A stretch of DNA of 64,000 bases, from the NCBI GenBank assembly GCA_021163845.1, contig JAGGTH010000033.1, positions 1 through 64,000 of the forward strand. The letters run 5' to 3'. Positions 8,006 through 17,291 of the stretch are shown piece by piece. This stretch comes from Helicobacteraceae bacterium. GTDB taxonomy: Bacteria; Campylobacterota; Campylobacteria; Campylobacterales; Sulfurimonadaceae. The notes below the pieces were generated by a model. That model had not been told where the DNA came from, did no database searches, and saw only the letters and a program-made list of their open reading frames with translations. The position numbers were made by a program, and so were the translations under genes. The stretch's first letter is position 1; each line of letters opens with the position of its first letter.

Positions 8006-9472
8006 TTAGAGTCCTTCGATAAATATCTCTGTATTGTACTTTTGTCTGAGGTTTTTTAGTAAACCTTCTTGAAACAGACCACTTTTTAATTTTGCGATAA
8101 CGTCGTTCTGATTCATATCGCTATTTTCAAGCAACTTTTGTTCCAAAATATTAAAAAGAACAACTTTTCCACTGCTGAGTTCTATAAATCCTCTCTTCTC
8201 TTTTTTTCTAAAAAGATTGGATAAAAACTCACCTGCTTCCTTGTTATCTAAATCGGCAATTTTGTTAGTATCTTTACCTGTAAGGAACTCTGTTGTTTTT
8301 CCTTTGAATGTTGCATAGGAATTCTGCGCTAGTTCAAGGAGTTGGACTCTTTTTTGTTCTGCTATATAAAGAGGTAAAAGCTCCTCTTTTGCCATTTCAA
8401 ATGTTTTAGGTTTTGATGGGTTTGTTTGTATAAGTTTTACTGTAATATATTTTCCATCTACAAGTACAGGTTTTAGGTAAGGTGATGCTGTAGAAAGTTT
8501 GGATATCTCCTGAAGAAGCGTTTCTCCAAGTGGATTTTGACTTGCAGAGATGTTTGTAGAGAGTACTTCGATATCTTCAGAGAGTTCCCCTTTTTTATAA
8601 TCGATATAAGTTCTAAGCGCATCTTTTTTTGCTTCATCTTCATTCATTGCTGCAATGATAAGGTCTTTCGCATCTTCGAGAGGAAGAATTTTTCCCTCTT
8701 CATCTTTGAGAGAAGTTTTGTTCTCGTTATAAAAGTTTGTAAGCTCTTCATCTGTATAGACTTTTGTAATATCTTTATGCACAATATACTCTATATCGTA
8801 ACTCGTATCTGTCATAAAGTTTTGCTGTCTACTTTCCCAGAATATTTTAAGTTTTGCATCGGATGTATCGACAGTAATCTCTTTATCATCGATCACTTTG
8901 TAGTTGATCTTGTCTGCTATAGAGACAAGCGTATTGATAATATCTAATTCACTCTCTTGAGTTGGGACAGAGAGAAGTCCTAGTGTTTTTTGAATAAGAA
9001 GTTGTTTTTTTACATCCTCTTCGTACTCTTGCATTGTGAGGTTGTTTCTTGATAAAACTTGCTTGTATACTTCTTTATCAAAAACTCCATTTTCAAAAAA
9101 GTATTCCTGTGTTTTAATAACATCTAAGATCTCTTTGTTTGATACTTGCATATCATAAGAGCGAGCGAGATTGAGTAAAAGAGCTTGGTTGACAAGCTGT
9201 GAAAGTGCTTGTTGTTGTAGACCAAAGCTTTTTGCTTTCTCTTCATCAAAGTTTCCTTGAAACATTTGATTGTACTGGTTGTAAAGATTTGAGTAAGATT
9301 GTTGTAATTCACCCATACTGATCTCGATCTCACCAACTTTTGCAACCGAACCTGCTTTGTCTCCATAACTGTACTGACCCCAACCGACAAAGCCGGCTCC
9401 GACGAAAGCAATTGTAGAAATCCAAATAGTTATTATGAGATATTTTTTATGTCTCTGCATCCATGTAATCAT
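8006..9472 (-). CDS. ppiD: PpiD-like periplasmic folding factor (SurA_N/rotamase family)
   Basis: This is an inner-membrane-anchored periplasmic chaperone of 488 residues. A short cytoplasmic stretch (MITWMQRHKK) is followed by one membrane helix (about residues 12-31) ending in FVGWGQYSYG. Next comes the SurA/PpiD N-terminal chaperone domain, with VAKVGEIEISMGELQQSY and VNQALLLNLA, and then a degenerate rotamase-like middle. The ORF track starts at 9541; I choose the ATG at 9472, which gives the usual PpiD start and has AAGG about 10 bases upstream. PpiD helps newly exported outer-membrane and periplasmic proteins fold. It heads the ftsA-ftsZ operon and is divergent from bioA, an order also known from Helicobacter pylori. 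Confidence 0.9.
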   Translation of the reverse strand: MITWMQRHKKYLIITIWISTIAFVGAGFVGWGQYSYGDKAGSVAKVGEIEISMGELQQSYSNLYNQYNQMFQGNFDEEKAKSFGLQQQALSQLVNQALLLNLARSYDMQVSNKEILDVIKTQEYFFENGVFDKEVYKQVLSRNNLTMQEYEEDVKKQLLIQKTLGLLSVPTQESELDIINTLVSIADKINYKVIDDKEITVDTSDAKLKIFWESRQQNFMTDTSYDIEYIVHKDITKVYTDEELTNFYNENKTSLKDEEGKILPLEDAKDLIIAAMNEDEAKKDALRTYIDYKKGELSEDIEVLSTNISASQNPLGETLLQEISKLSTASPYLKPVLVDGKYITVKLIQTNPSKPKTFEMAKEELLPLYIAEQKRVQLLELAQNSYATFKGKTTEFLTGKDTNKIADLDNKEAGEFLSNLFRKKEKRGFIELSSGKVVLFNILEQKLLENSDMNQNDVIAKLKSGLFQEGLLKNLRQKYNTEIFIEGL

Positions 9473-9600
9473 AAGTAAAAAACCTTGTTTGTGATATTTG
9501 TGTAATTCTATGTAAATTCGCATTAAAGCTTCATAAATCAAGTCTCATTTTATACTATGTTGTTATCATTACGGACAACAAAAATAAAAAGGTTTTAATT

Positions 9601-10896
9601 TTGACAAATTTAGAGTTGAAAAAGAGAGATTTAGAAGTGTTGTGGCATCCATGTACACAGATGAAAGATCATGAAACCCTGCCTCTTACACCGATAAAAA
9701 AAGGTTATGGCGTTTATTTAGAAGACTTTGATGGAAACAGATATATTGATGCAGTGAGCTCTTGGTGGGTGAACCTTTTTGGGCATGCAAATCCTTATAT
9801 AAATAGCAAGGTAAAAGAACAACTCGATACATTAGAACATGTAATACTTGCAGGCTTTACACATGAGAGTGTCGTACGACTCTCTGAGAGGCTTGTAGCG
9901 CTCACACCAAAGGGCCTTGAGAAATGTTTTTATGCAGACAATGGTTCAAGTGCAGTTGAAGTGGCACTCAAGATGAGCTACCATGCTCATCTCAATGATG
10001 GAAAAAAGAAAAAGCTGTTTGTATCCCTAACAAACTCTTACCATGGAGAAACGATAGGTGCACTTAGTGTAGGGGATGTAGAGCTTTATAAAGAGACCTA
10101 TGAACCATTACTGATACAATCGATTCAGACAGCTGTTCCTAAAGATCAAACGATTGAAGCTGCACGGGTGGCAGCTGATGCCTTTGAGCGTTTATGTGAA
10201 GAGAGATCAGATGAGATAAGCGCGCTCATTTTAGAGCCTCTTATCCAGGGAGCTGGTTATATGCATATGTATCATCCTTTCTTTTTAGAAGCGGTGCGTG
10301 ATATTTGTAATCGTTACGATGTTCATCTCATTGCAGATGAAGTGATGGTTGGCTTTGGTCGAACAGGCAAACTTTTTGCGTGTGAACATGCAGGTATAAC
10401 ACCTGATTTTTTAGTGTTATCAAAAGGGCTTACAGGTGGGTATTTACCGCTTTCTGTCGTACTAACAACAAATACTATCTATCAAAAATTCTATTGTGAC
10501 TATAACGAATTTAAAGCTTTTTTACATTCGCACTCTTATACGGGGAATGCCTTGGCTTGTGCAGCTGCAAATGCTACACTTGATATTTTTGAAAAAGAGA
10601 ATGTTATTGAAAAAAACAAAGAGTTAGCAGCCTATATACTTCAAGGTTTAGAAAAATTTACAACACTTAAAAATGTTGCAAATATTAGAAGTACAGGGAT
10701 GGTCTTTGCACTTGATCTTATCGGATATGATGCGAGTGAAAGAATAGGGCTTAAAGTGTATCAATATGGACTCGATCATGGTGTATTACTTCGACCACTT
10801 GGTAGTGTTGTCTATTTTATGCCACCTTACAGTATTACATATGAAGAGGTGGATAAGATGATAGATACAGCGTATGCAGCTATAGAGAAGCTTTAA
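9601..10896 (+). CDS. bioA: Adenosylmethionine-8-amino-7-oxononanoate aminotransferase
   Basis: BioA is the PLP enzyme that transfers an amino group from S-adenosylmethionine to KAPA, giving DAPA in biotin synthesis. Family marks in the 431-residue protein are WHPCTQM near the N-terminus, YIDAVSSWWVN, the PLP-phosphate-contacting DNGSSAVEVA, the PLP aspartate in LIADEVMVGFGRTGK, and the Schiff-base lysine in LVLSKGLTGGYLP. The start is TTG at 9601 with AAGG about 9 bases upstream. No other bio gene is nearby. Its position divergent from ppiD-ftsA-ftsZ is conserved in Campylobacterota. Its last 17 bases overlap the end of the converging GGDEF/EAL gene. Confidence 0.96.
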   Translation: MTNLELKKRDLEVLWHPCTQMKDHETLPLTPIKKGYGVYLEDFDGNRYIDAVSSWWVNLFGHANPYINSKVKEQLDTLEHVILAGFTHESVVRLSERLVALTPKGLEKCFYADNGSSAVEVALKMSYHAHLNDGKKKKLFVSLTNSYHGETIGALSVGDVELYKETYEPLLIQSIQTAVPKDQTIEAARVAADAFERLCEERSDEISALILEPLIQGAGYMHMYHPFFLEAVRDICNRYDVHLIADEVMVGFGRTGKLFACEHAGITPDFLVLSKGLTGGYLPLSVVLTTNTIYQKFYCDYNEFKAFLHSHSYTGNALACAAANATLDIFEKENVIEKNKELAAYILQGLEKFTTLKNVANIRSTGMVFALDLIGYDASERIGLKVYQYGLDHGVLLRPLGSVVYFMPPYSITYEEVDKMIDTAYAAIEKL

Positions 10897-12868
10897 AAAG
10901 CTTCTCAAAAGCATCGGTATTTAAAGGCTTGGAATAGTAGTAGCCTTGGTATTGATGACATCCGATACTCTTAAGATACTCTACTTGTTCGACACTCTCT
11001 ACACCCTCAGCGATCACTTCCATATTTAAAGTTTGTCCCATCTTTACGATAGTCTCAATAAAGATTGCACCATCTTGTGTATGATAATCATCTAGAAATG
11101 ATTTGTCTATTTTTAAACAATCTATAGGAAATTTCTTGAGATAAGAAAGAGAAGAATAGCCCGTTCCAAAATCATCAAGAGAGATCGAAATTCCGTGCTT
11201 GTGAAGGATATCGAGTACATCACATTTCATGTTTTTTTGGTCCATGAAAATGTATTCTGTAATCTCAATATCAAGCTTTTTTGGATCAATCTCATTCTCA
11301 TCGACAAGTAAGAGGAGTTTATCAGCAAAATCTGCATCTAAAAGTTGTCTTGTTGAGATATTGACAGAGAGTTTGAGGTCGATTCCTTGGTCCCTCCAAG
11401 CTCTGTATTGTCGTATATTTTCTTGGAGCACCCACTCCCCAAGTTCCAAAATAAAACCATTCTCTTCAGCCAGCGGTATAAACACGTCTGGTGGTATCAT
11501 CCCTTTGGATGGACTGATCCAACGAATTAAAGCCTCAGCTCCAATGATTTTTTGGCTTTTTAGATCAATTTTTGGTTGATAGTAGAGTTGATATTCCCCA
11601 TTGACAAGAGCTTTTCTCATCTCCTTATCTAGGGTAATCGTATCTTGTACACTTTTATTGAGTTCTTTTGTAAAAAAGCGATATTGTGCGCGTCCATTTT
11701 TCTTTGCATCGTACATAGCGATATCAGCATGTTTCATAAGTGAAACAATATCCGTTCCGTCTTTTGGATAGATCGCAACCCCGACGCTGCTATCAACATA
11801 CATCGGATGTGTTTGAATGATCCATTGTCTGCACAATTGTTCTTGGATCCTTTGAATAATATGTGTGAGTTCGATAAGAGAGCTGTATTGATTGACTACA
11901 ACGACAAACTCATCACCTCCTACGCGTGCTACAAAGTCCGTGGCTCGAAGCACCTCTTGGATGATAGATGCTATGTTTTGCAGGAGTTCATCTCCTACAT
12001 TATGCCCAAGAGAATCGTTAACGGTTTTAAAGTGATCTAGGTCTAAAAAGAGCAGGGCAAACTCTTTATTGTTTCGTTGAGAATCTGCTATGAGTCGATG
12101 GAGGTATTCGTTGAGAGAGTCACGATTTGCAAGACCGCTGAGTGAATCTGTTCGAGCCATTCTGTAGAGCTCTTTTTTTTCTGCATCAAGCCTTGCAAAA
12201 GTTTGGACCATAGAGTATCGTATAGATTCAAGCTCTTTGAGTTTAAATTTTTTTGGGATTTCACTTTGGTAATAAGCGAATTGGCGTAGCTTCTCAAGTG
12301 GCTTGACAACATGTTTTTTGAATAAAAAATAAACTCCAAGGATCAAAAGAAAAGGAAAAAAACCAAAATAGAGAATAAAGTCACCGCGATTTTTAGAAAA
12401 ATAAATATCCAATTCATCCTTGTCTAAAATAAAAAAAAGATGTAAGGTCTGTAATTTGCCATTATCCGTATAAAAACGAATATCTCCATCAAGAATTTTT
12501 GTATGCATGAGACGATCATAAGGTTTGAAGTCTTCTAAATAGCTTGATGCAGGGAATTCAAAATGTTGGTATTTTGGATCTGTACTTAAGAGAACTCCTG
12601 AGCTATCCATAATAACGATAGCATCGATAAAGTTATTATTGGCCGCAACTCTATCTAAAAGAGCCCTAGAACGTGAGATGTTTTGACTCTTTTTTACATA
12701 GCGAGAAAGTGTGTAACTCGTCTTTGACATATCATTTTGAACACTGTTAAGGACGATAGCAGCCATACTATTTTGTTGTTTTAAAAAGTAGTAGGTAAAA
12801 ATAGAGTAGAAAACAAGGATAAGGAGACTGATAATAAGAAGCGTAAAGCGTTGAATAGTTAAAAACAT
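10880..12868 (-). CDS. Membrane GGDEF/EAL cyclic-di-GMP protein
   Basis: This bifunctional-type cyclic-di-GMP enzyme has 662 residues. A membrane helix (about 8-28) is followed by a periplasmic sensor region (about 30-165), a second helix (about 168-187), a GGDEF domain with intact GGDEF (RVGGDEFVVVV, near 315) and an EAL domain with EALIRW, DDFGTGYSS and AEGVES. Both catalytic motifs look intact, so cyclase, phosphodiesterase or both are possible. It starts one base after the stop of a periplasmic binding lipoprotein gene. I infer that the lipoprotein presents a ligand to the sensor region. It is the last gene of that pair and converges on bioA with a 17-base overlap. Confidence 0.95.
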   Translation of the reverse strand: MFLTIQRFTLLIISLLILVFYSIFTYYFLKQQNSMAAIVLNSVQNDMSKTSYTLSRYVKKSQNISRSRALLDRVAANNNFIDAIVIMDSSGVLLSTDPKYQHFEFPASSYLEDFKPYDRLMHTKILDGDIRFYTDNGKLQTLHLFFILDKDELDIYFSKNRGDFILYFGFFPFLLILGVYFLFKKHVVKPLEKLRQFAYYQSEIPKKFKLKELESIRYSMVQTFARLDAEKKELYRMARTDSLSGLANRDSLNEYLHRLIADSQRNNKEFALLFLDLDHFKTVNDSLGHNVGDELLQNIASIIQEVLRATDFVARVGGDEFVVVVNQYSSLIELTHIIQRIQEQLCRQWIIQTHPMYVDSSVGVAIYPKDGTDIVSLMKHADIAMYDAKKNGRAQYRFFTKELNKSVQDTITLDKEMRKALVNGEYQLYYQPKIDLKSQKIIGAEALIRWISPSKGMIPPDVFIPLAEENGFILELGEWVLQENIRQYRAWRDQGIDLKLSVNISTRQLLDADFADKLLLLVDENEIDPKKLDIEITEYIFMDQKNMKCDVLDILHKHGISISLDDFGTGYSSLSYLKKFPIDCLKIDKSFLDDYHTQDGAIFIETIVKMGQTLNMEVIAEGVESVEQVEYLKSIGCHQYQGYYYSKPLNTDAFEKLFKASL

Positions 12869-12869
12869 G

Positions 12870-13751
12870 TTATAAAAGACCCCTCGTTGGTAGACCTGCT
12901 TCGTTTAGTCTCATTGAGAGCTCAGTAGAAAGCTCTTTGTTGATCCAAATAATATCACCCAGCGAATTTTGAAACTCATTAAAATTAACTTCTAAGAGAT
13001 AAGGTTTGACTGTAAGATAAAACTCTTGAGGGTCCTCTTCTAAAACAGTGATAGCCTGATCAATGAATTTTTTGAGTTGGACAAACTTTTCTTTGTGTAT
13101 ATGGAATGTTTTCTCATTGGTAAAGAGAGCATCCGCTACAAAAAGTTCCAAACCATCTTTGGTAGAAGCTAATTCATGAAAGCCATTTTTTCTGAGTTGG
13201 ATATTATAGGGAGTATATGTAATGATGAGTGTTGGTTTTTCGAGTGTATCATTTTTTAAAGAGGCAATATGGAGCTGATCTTGGTTGATATAGTGGATCT
13301 CTTTATTACGTAGTTTATGAAATTTTAAAAAATCTTGTAAAAGAGTAGAATTGATAGAATCCATCTCTAAATAAACATTTATCACTTCATCTGTTTGGAT
13401 GTACTCATCAAGAGTTTTATTTCCTAAAATGACATCACCGCCATGAGATCTATCAAAAAGGATTACGGGCTTGAGTGTAGGATCCTCATTGACGAGAATA
13501 TTATACTCATATTGTGTTCCAACATAGGCATCGGCGTTGCCTGCTTTGTAGAGATACATGTTTTCACTCAGTGAGACAACATTAAGGAGTTTAATATTGA
13601 TAGGATCAAGCCAACCTTTTGCTTTTGCATAAAAAAGGGGAGAATATCCTATCCATGTGGTGGCGGAGATACGAAGCTTTGTACCGTTGTTAGAAAAACA
13701 TCCACTTGAAAAAACAAGAATAAGAAAAAATAATAATATCTTTTGGAACAT
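12870..13751 (-). CDS. Periplasmic binding lipoprotein (NMT1/SsuA-like)
   Basis: This is a predicted lipoprotein of 293 residues. A hydrophobic signal ends in the lipobox FSSGC, then comes a solute-binding fold opening with LRISATTWIGYSPLFYAKAKGW, as in NMT1/THI5 and SsuA-type receptors for sulfonates, nitrate or pyrimidine precursors. The start at 13751 is preferred over 13769 because AGGGG precedes it. No ABC permease or ATPase genes accompany it; the only partner is the GGDEF/EAL gene one base downstream. It therefore probably serves as a ligand sensor for cyclic-di-GMP signalling rather than for uptake. The ligand cannot be read from the sequence. Confidence 0.8.
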   Translation of the reverse strand: MFQKILLFFLILVFSSGCFSNNGTKLRISATTWIGYSPLFYAKAKGWLDPINIKLLNVVSLSENMYLYKAGNADAYVGTQYEYNILVNEDPTLKPVILFDRSHGGDVILGNKTLDEYIQTDEVINVYLEMDSINSTLLQDFLKFHKLRNKEIHYINQDQLHIASLKNDTLEKPTLIITYTPYNIQLRKNGFHELASTKDGLELFVADALFTNEKTFHIHKEKFVQLKKFIDQAITVLEEDPQEFYLTVKPYLLEVNFNEFQNSLGDIIWINKELSTELSMRLNEAGLPTRGLL

Positions 13752-13819
13752 TGAAGTAACCCCTACCATAGAAAGTCACACAATTTTACCAATCTAAACT
13801 TTATATTAACTAAGTCCTC

Positions 13820-14410
13820 TTAATCAAAACTATAGTCTTTGCTTGAATCGTCTAACATAAGTAATCTACAACTTTTTTCCAAGATCGCAAGTTTTTTTGC
13901 CATCTCGTGAAGATCCCTATTAAAGGCATAGACACCATACCCTTTGATAACGATGATATTTGTCTTTTGTGTTTGGAAATAATAGGTGATCTCACTCTGT
14001 GCTCTATCGTACCAGTCATCAAATTCACGAGGATCAAAGATCTCGATAGATCCAAGCTCTTTGTAACCAAAGTAATCTTTTGGTGCGATCACATTATGAT
14101 CGAGAGAATAGGCTGTTGTAAAAGGGGGCATTGTAAAGCAGATATATTTTGCTTCTGTGATTTGAGAGTAGATACTATAGTGGATCTTTGCATCCATACT
14201 CGCTTGGTTCCAGCGGTAGTCTTTTTTATAATAAAGCTCTATAAGATTTTGGGTATTTAAAGCGTCAAAAACCGCTTCTTTTGTATTGATGACAAAGCGA
14301 TTCGTTTCTGTCTTTGCAGAGATCGAACCATGATAGATCCCAAAAAAATCTTTACGAAACATAGAGAGTGCAAGGCTAGCGAGTTGTTCTTTGAGAATAT
14401 GTTTATTCAT
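13820..14410 (-). CDS. Class II aldolase/adducin-like protein
   Basis: This soluble protein of 196 residues resembles the class II aldolase/adducin fold. GIYHGSISAK sits where family members have the glycine-rich phosphate loop, and the C-terminal NIIVIKGYGVYAFNRD followed by an AKKLAILE helix matches the family end. The usual HxH...H zinc ligands are not clearly all present; the segment AKIHYSIYSQI supplies only one of the expected histidines. It may therefore be a divergent or non-catalytic member. It stands alone, between a binding-protein gene and a symporter gene. Any sugar-phosphate substrate would be a guess. Confidence 0.7.
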   Translation of the reverse strand: MNKHILKEQLASLALSMFRKDFFGIYHGSISAKTETNRFVINTKEAVFDALNTQNLIELYYKKDYRWNQASMDAKIHYSIYSQITEAKYICFTMPPFTTAYSLDHNVIAPKDYFGYKELGSIEIFDPREFDDWYDRAQSEITYYFQTQKTNIIVIKGYGVYAFNRDLHEMAKKLAILEKSCRLLMLDDSSKDYSFD

Positions 14411-14452
14411 AAAAACCTCAAGATAAAAATATGACTTTAGTTTAACATAACT

Positions 14453-15904
14453 TTACTTTAGGGCAACTCTTCTGAGGTGATGATGCAAAAAGATGGTGAG
14501 AAAGTTAAGAACGAGTCCAAGTACTCCTGCGTGAAAACCAAAAGGCTTTGCATCGAGTGGAGTAAGCAAAAACATAAGAGTAAAGCCTAAGCCCGCAAAA
14601 AGACCCAAAAGAATAGTTTTTGGAACTATCGATTTGTAATGGATCCCAAGCATGATCGCTGGAGCGATCTGTACTAAAAGCTCTAGTTTGATCTGAATAA
14701 GCCACCAAATCGTTGAGGGAAGATAGATAGCGAGTGTGACCATAAGCGCCATGATAAGCCAAGAAAAGATCTTTCCAATGGTAGTGAGCTTTTTTTGGCT
14801 TGCGTGGGGATTTTGTTTGTGGTAGATATCTTGGGTAAATAGTGAAGCAATCGCAAGCATCGCACTATCTACTGTGGACATAATCGCTGCAATCGCTGCG
14901 GCGATAAAAAGAGTGATGACAATACTCATTCCCTCGATATGGGTGAGTTTTGAGAGCATCAAGAGGATGATCTGCTCGCTTTGGGATTTGTCTAGGTCAG
15001 GAAAATGTGCCGAGCCGATGATCGCTATCACGATAAGTGGTAGGGTGGTAAGGAGTGGCATTATCACCATTAGAGAAAAAGAGCGTTTGAGTGTGTGTTC
15101 ATTTTTTGCCGAATATATTCTTTGGATCGCTTGAGGATAGACAGAGATCCCAAAAAAGATGAGTATGAGAACACTCAGCCATGTGATTTGATTGGCAAGG
15201 GTAGGGGCACTAAAGAGCTCAGGGCGATTTTGTAAGAACAAAGCACTATTAGCATTTGGGGTGCCATAGTGGATCATGATGACAAAAAAGATAATAATCA
15301 CCCCTACAAAAAGGAGTATCCCTTGAATCGCATCGGTCCAAGCAACACTTCTCATTCCGCCAAGTGTCTCATAGATCACCATGATGATCGCCATAAAGAT
15401 AATGCCATGAGCAAAGGCGATACCACCACCTGTGACGTACTCCATAATATAGCCGATCGCTTTGAGGTTGGTGAGCATATAGTTTGAAAGGGCGAAGATC
15501 GAGATCCCGACGATGAGGTAGGTGAGGAGTTTGGAGTTGTAGCGAAAATCTATATAATCCCCTACGGTGATAAAGTTATGTTTTTGGCTTAGGATGTAGA
15601 GGCGTGGAGCATAAAGCAGATAGCCACCCACGATCACGATCATAAAAACGACACTTACAAGAAAAAACCAACCACTTCGATACGCACTTCCTGCAAAACC
15701 GATAAGGGAATTGCCACTATATTGTGTGGCATACATGGTGAGAAAAAGCACCGTTATCCCAAAGCCTTTGCCACCGAGATAAAAATCTTTGAGACTCTCC
15801 TCTTTAGAAGCAAATTTTCCTGCAACACCTAGAAGGATAAGGGATGTAAGATAGAGGAGTAAAAAATAGATACCATTCTCTGAGAGGAGGGCTTGATCAG
15901 TCAT
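14453..15904 (-). CDS. Solute:sodium symporter (SSS family)
   Basis: This is an integral membrane transporter of 483 residues with 13-14 hydrophobic segments. Typical SSS features are an early FYLGGKGFG loop, ATQYSGNSLIGF, TLGGMRSVAWTDAIQG in the middle, and AAIMSTVDSAMLAIASLFTQDIY, the family signature near the second sodium site. SSS proteins couple sodium influx to uptake of organic acids, amino acids, sugars or vitamins; the substrate is not evident. Its start overlaps the end of a 58-residue membrane protein gene by 8 bases, which looks like a small accessory subunit. Both follow dnaJ closely on the same strand. Confidence 0.9.
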   Translation of the reverse strand: MTDQALLSENGIYFLLLYLTSLILLGVAGKFASKEESLKDFYLGGKGFGITVLFLTMYATQYSGNSLIGFAGSAYRSGWFFLVSVVFMIVIVGGYLLYAPRLYILSQKHNFITVGDYIDFRYNSKLLTYLIVGISIFALSNYMLTNLKAIGYIMEYVTGGGIAFAHGIIFMAIIMVIYETLGGMRSVAWTDAIQGILLFVGVIIIFFVIMIHYGTPNANSALFLQNRPELFSAPTLANQITWLSVLILIFFGISVYPQAIQRIYSAKNEHTLKRSFSLMVIMPLLTTLPLIVIAIIGSAHFPDLDKSQSEQIILLMLSKLTHIEGMSIVITLFIAAAIAAIMSTVDSAMLAIASLFTQDIYHKQNPHASQKKLTTIGKIFSWLIMALMVTLAIYLPSTIWWLIQIKLELLVQIAPAIMLGIHYKSIVPKTILLGLFAGLGFTLMFLLTPLDAKPFGFHAGVLGLVLNFLTIFLHHHLRRVALK

Positions 15905-16073
15905 GTTCGTCTTTGAGAGTGTGGTATCTTTTTTCTATAATAAAGAGGAGTATTACGACATAAGCTAGGGTTGCTCCAAGGGAGATATAGACCCAACGAG
16001 GAACACCATAGTAGATTTCAGATCCAAAAAAAGGGATCGTAAAAAATAGGGCAAGAAGTGAGAGCTTTATCAT
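15897..16073 (-). CDS. 58-residue membrane protein, probable symporter small subunit
   Basis: This gene is too short for the supplied ORF track. Read on the minus strand from the ATG at 16073, it encodes MIKLSLLALF through EHD. It has two hydrophobic segments (about residues 4-17 and 29-47) separated by YYGVPRW, and ends with the charged tail EKRYHTLKDEHD. It starts 13 bases after the dnaJ stop, and its TGA overlaps the symporter ATG by 8 bases. Small two-helix proteins encoded directly before SSS transporters are a known arrangement (for example DUF485, DUF997 and DUF3311 families). I cannot say which of these, if any, it belongs to. The RBS is weak. Confidence 0.7.
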   Translation of the reverse strand: MIKLSLLALFFTIPFFGSEIYYGVPRWVYISLGATLAYVVILLFIIEKRYHTLKDEHD

Positions 16074-16086
16074 AGCGCTACCGGTT

Positions 16087-17217
16087 TTACTTAAACCAGC
16101 TCTTCATCTTCTCAATAGCTGAGTCTAAGAGACCCTCATGAGGTTTTGACTCTATCCCAAAAGATTCTTGGAGTTTTGAGAGAAGTTCGCGTTGCTCATC
16201 ATTTAAAGACTCTGGATAGGTAAGGTTTACTTGAGCGATAAGATCCCCTTTTCTGTGACCGTGTACATCATCGATCCCCTCACCTCTAAATCGAAACTGT
16301 TGTTTGTCTCGTGTTCCCATATCTAGTTTGAGCTCTAACTCGCCTGTGAGTGATGGAATAGTGAGTGTCTCTCCTGTGATCGCTTGGGTAAAGAAGACAG
16401 GGATCTCGATATAGATGTCATTGTCTCGGCGGATAAAGTGCTTATCAGGCTTGACACTAAAGGTGACATATAAATCACCGCGATGCCCTTTTTTACCGAT
16501 ATTTCCTTTGCCTGAAACTCTGAGACGATTGTCTGAATCAACCCCTTTTGGCACCTTGATAGTGATCGTTTCTTTTTCCTCTTTGAAGCCACTTCCAGAA
16601 CAATCAGAACATTTATCAGTTGCTGCAGTTCCTGCTCCATGACATGCAGGACATGTTTGTGAAAAGGTCATAAAACCTTGTTTCATATACACTTGACCCT
16701 GACCAGCACATTGCTTACAAGTACTGAGTTTACCACCTTTTGCACCAGTTCCACTACAGCTATCACAAGCGTTTTTGTAGCGAAAGCTGATCTCTTTTTC
16801 ACATCCAAAGACCGCTTCGTGAAAACTCAGTGTCATATCGACATTCATATCCAGCGGGTATTTATCCATATCCGCAGGATTTTGGCGACGACGTGAGCCA
16901 CCAGCTCCACCAAAACCATTGAACATCTCTTCAAAGATAGAGCTCAGATCATCAAAGCCACCTGCAGAAGAGCGACGTCCTCCACCCATTCCTTGAAGAC
17001 CCTCTTTACCATATCTATCATAGATCGATCTTTGTTCATCATCGCTGAGACACTGATACGCTTCGTTACACAATTTAAATTTATGCTCTGCTTCTTGGTC
17101 CCCTGGATTTTTATCGGGGTGGTATTGCTTCGCCAATTTTCTATATGCTTTTTTAATTGTTGTTTTGTCCGCATCTCGCGAAATTTCGAGTATTTCGTAA
17201 TAGCTTAAATCTTCCAT
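16087..17217 (-). CDS. dnaJ: Chaperone DnaJ (Hsp40)
   Basis: This is a full-length type I DnaJ of 376 residues, the co-chaperone that delivers unfolded proteins to DnaK. In order it has the J domain with [10 protein letters not shown], a Gly/Phe-rich region ([13 protein letters not shown]), four zinc motifs ([36 protein letters not shown]) and two C-terminal substrate-binding domains. The ORF track extends to 17487, but homologous sequence begins at [10 protein letters not shown]. The ATG at 17217 has AGGAT 6 bases upstream, so the extra 90 residues are upstream DNA read through and overlap the divergent mltA. A small membrane protein and a symporter follow downstream. Confidence 0.97.
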   Translation of the reverse strand: MEDLSYYEILEISRDADKTTIKKAYRKLAKQYHPDKNPGDQEAEHKFKLCNEAYQCLSDDEQRSIYDRYGKEGLQGMGGGRRSSAGGFDDLSSIFEEMFNGFGGAGGSRRRQNPADMDKYPLDMNVDMTLSFHEAVFGCEKEISFRYKNACDSCSGTGAKGGKLSTCKQCAGQGQVYMKQGFMTFSQTCPACHGAGTAATDKCSDCSGSGFKEEKETITIKVPKGVDSDNRLRVSGKGNIGKKGHRGDLYVTFSVKPDKHFIRRDNDIYIEIPVFFTQAITGETLTIPSLTGELELKLDMGTRDKQQFRFRGEGIDDVHGHRKGDLIAQVNLTYPESLNDEQRELLSKLQESFGIESKPHEGLLDSAIEKMKSWFK

Positions 17218-17278
17218 AATTATCCTACATATATAAAATTTTTTCGCACTTATACCCATTTTGTGGTTTAAAATTAAG

Positions 17279-17284
17279 TATAAT
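17279..17284 (+). promoter_or_regulatory. Candidate -10 box placing mltA start near +1
   Basis: TATAAT ends only 7 bases before the mltA ATG at 17292, and no purine-rich RBS lies between. If this box is used, the transcript would start at or next to the start codon, giving a leaderless mRNA. The spacing is seen directly; use as a promoter is inferred. Confidence 0.4.
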
Positions 17285-17291
17285 AAGTGCC

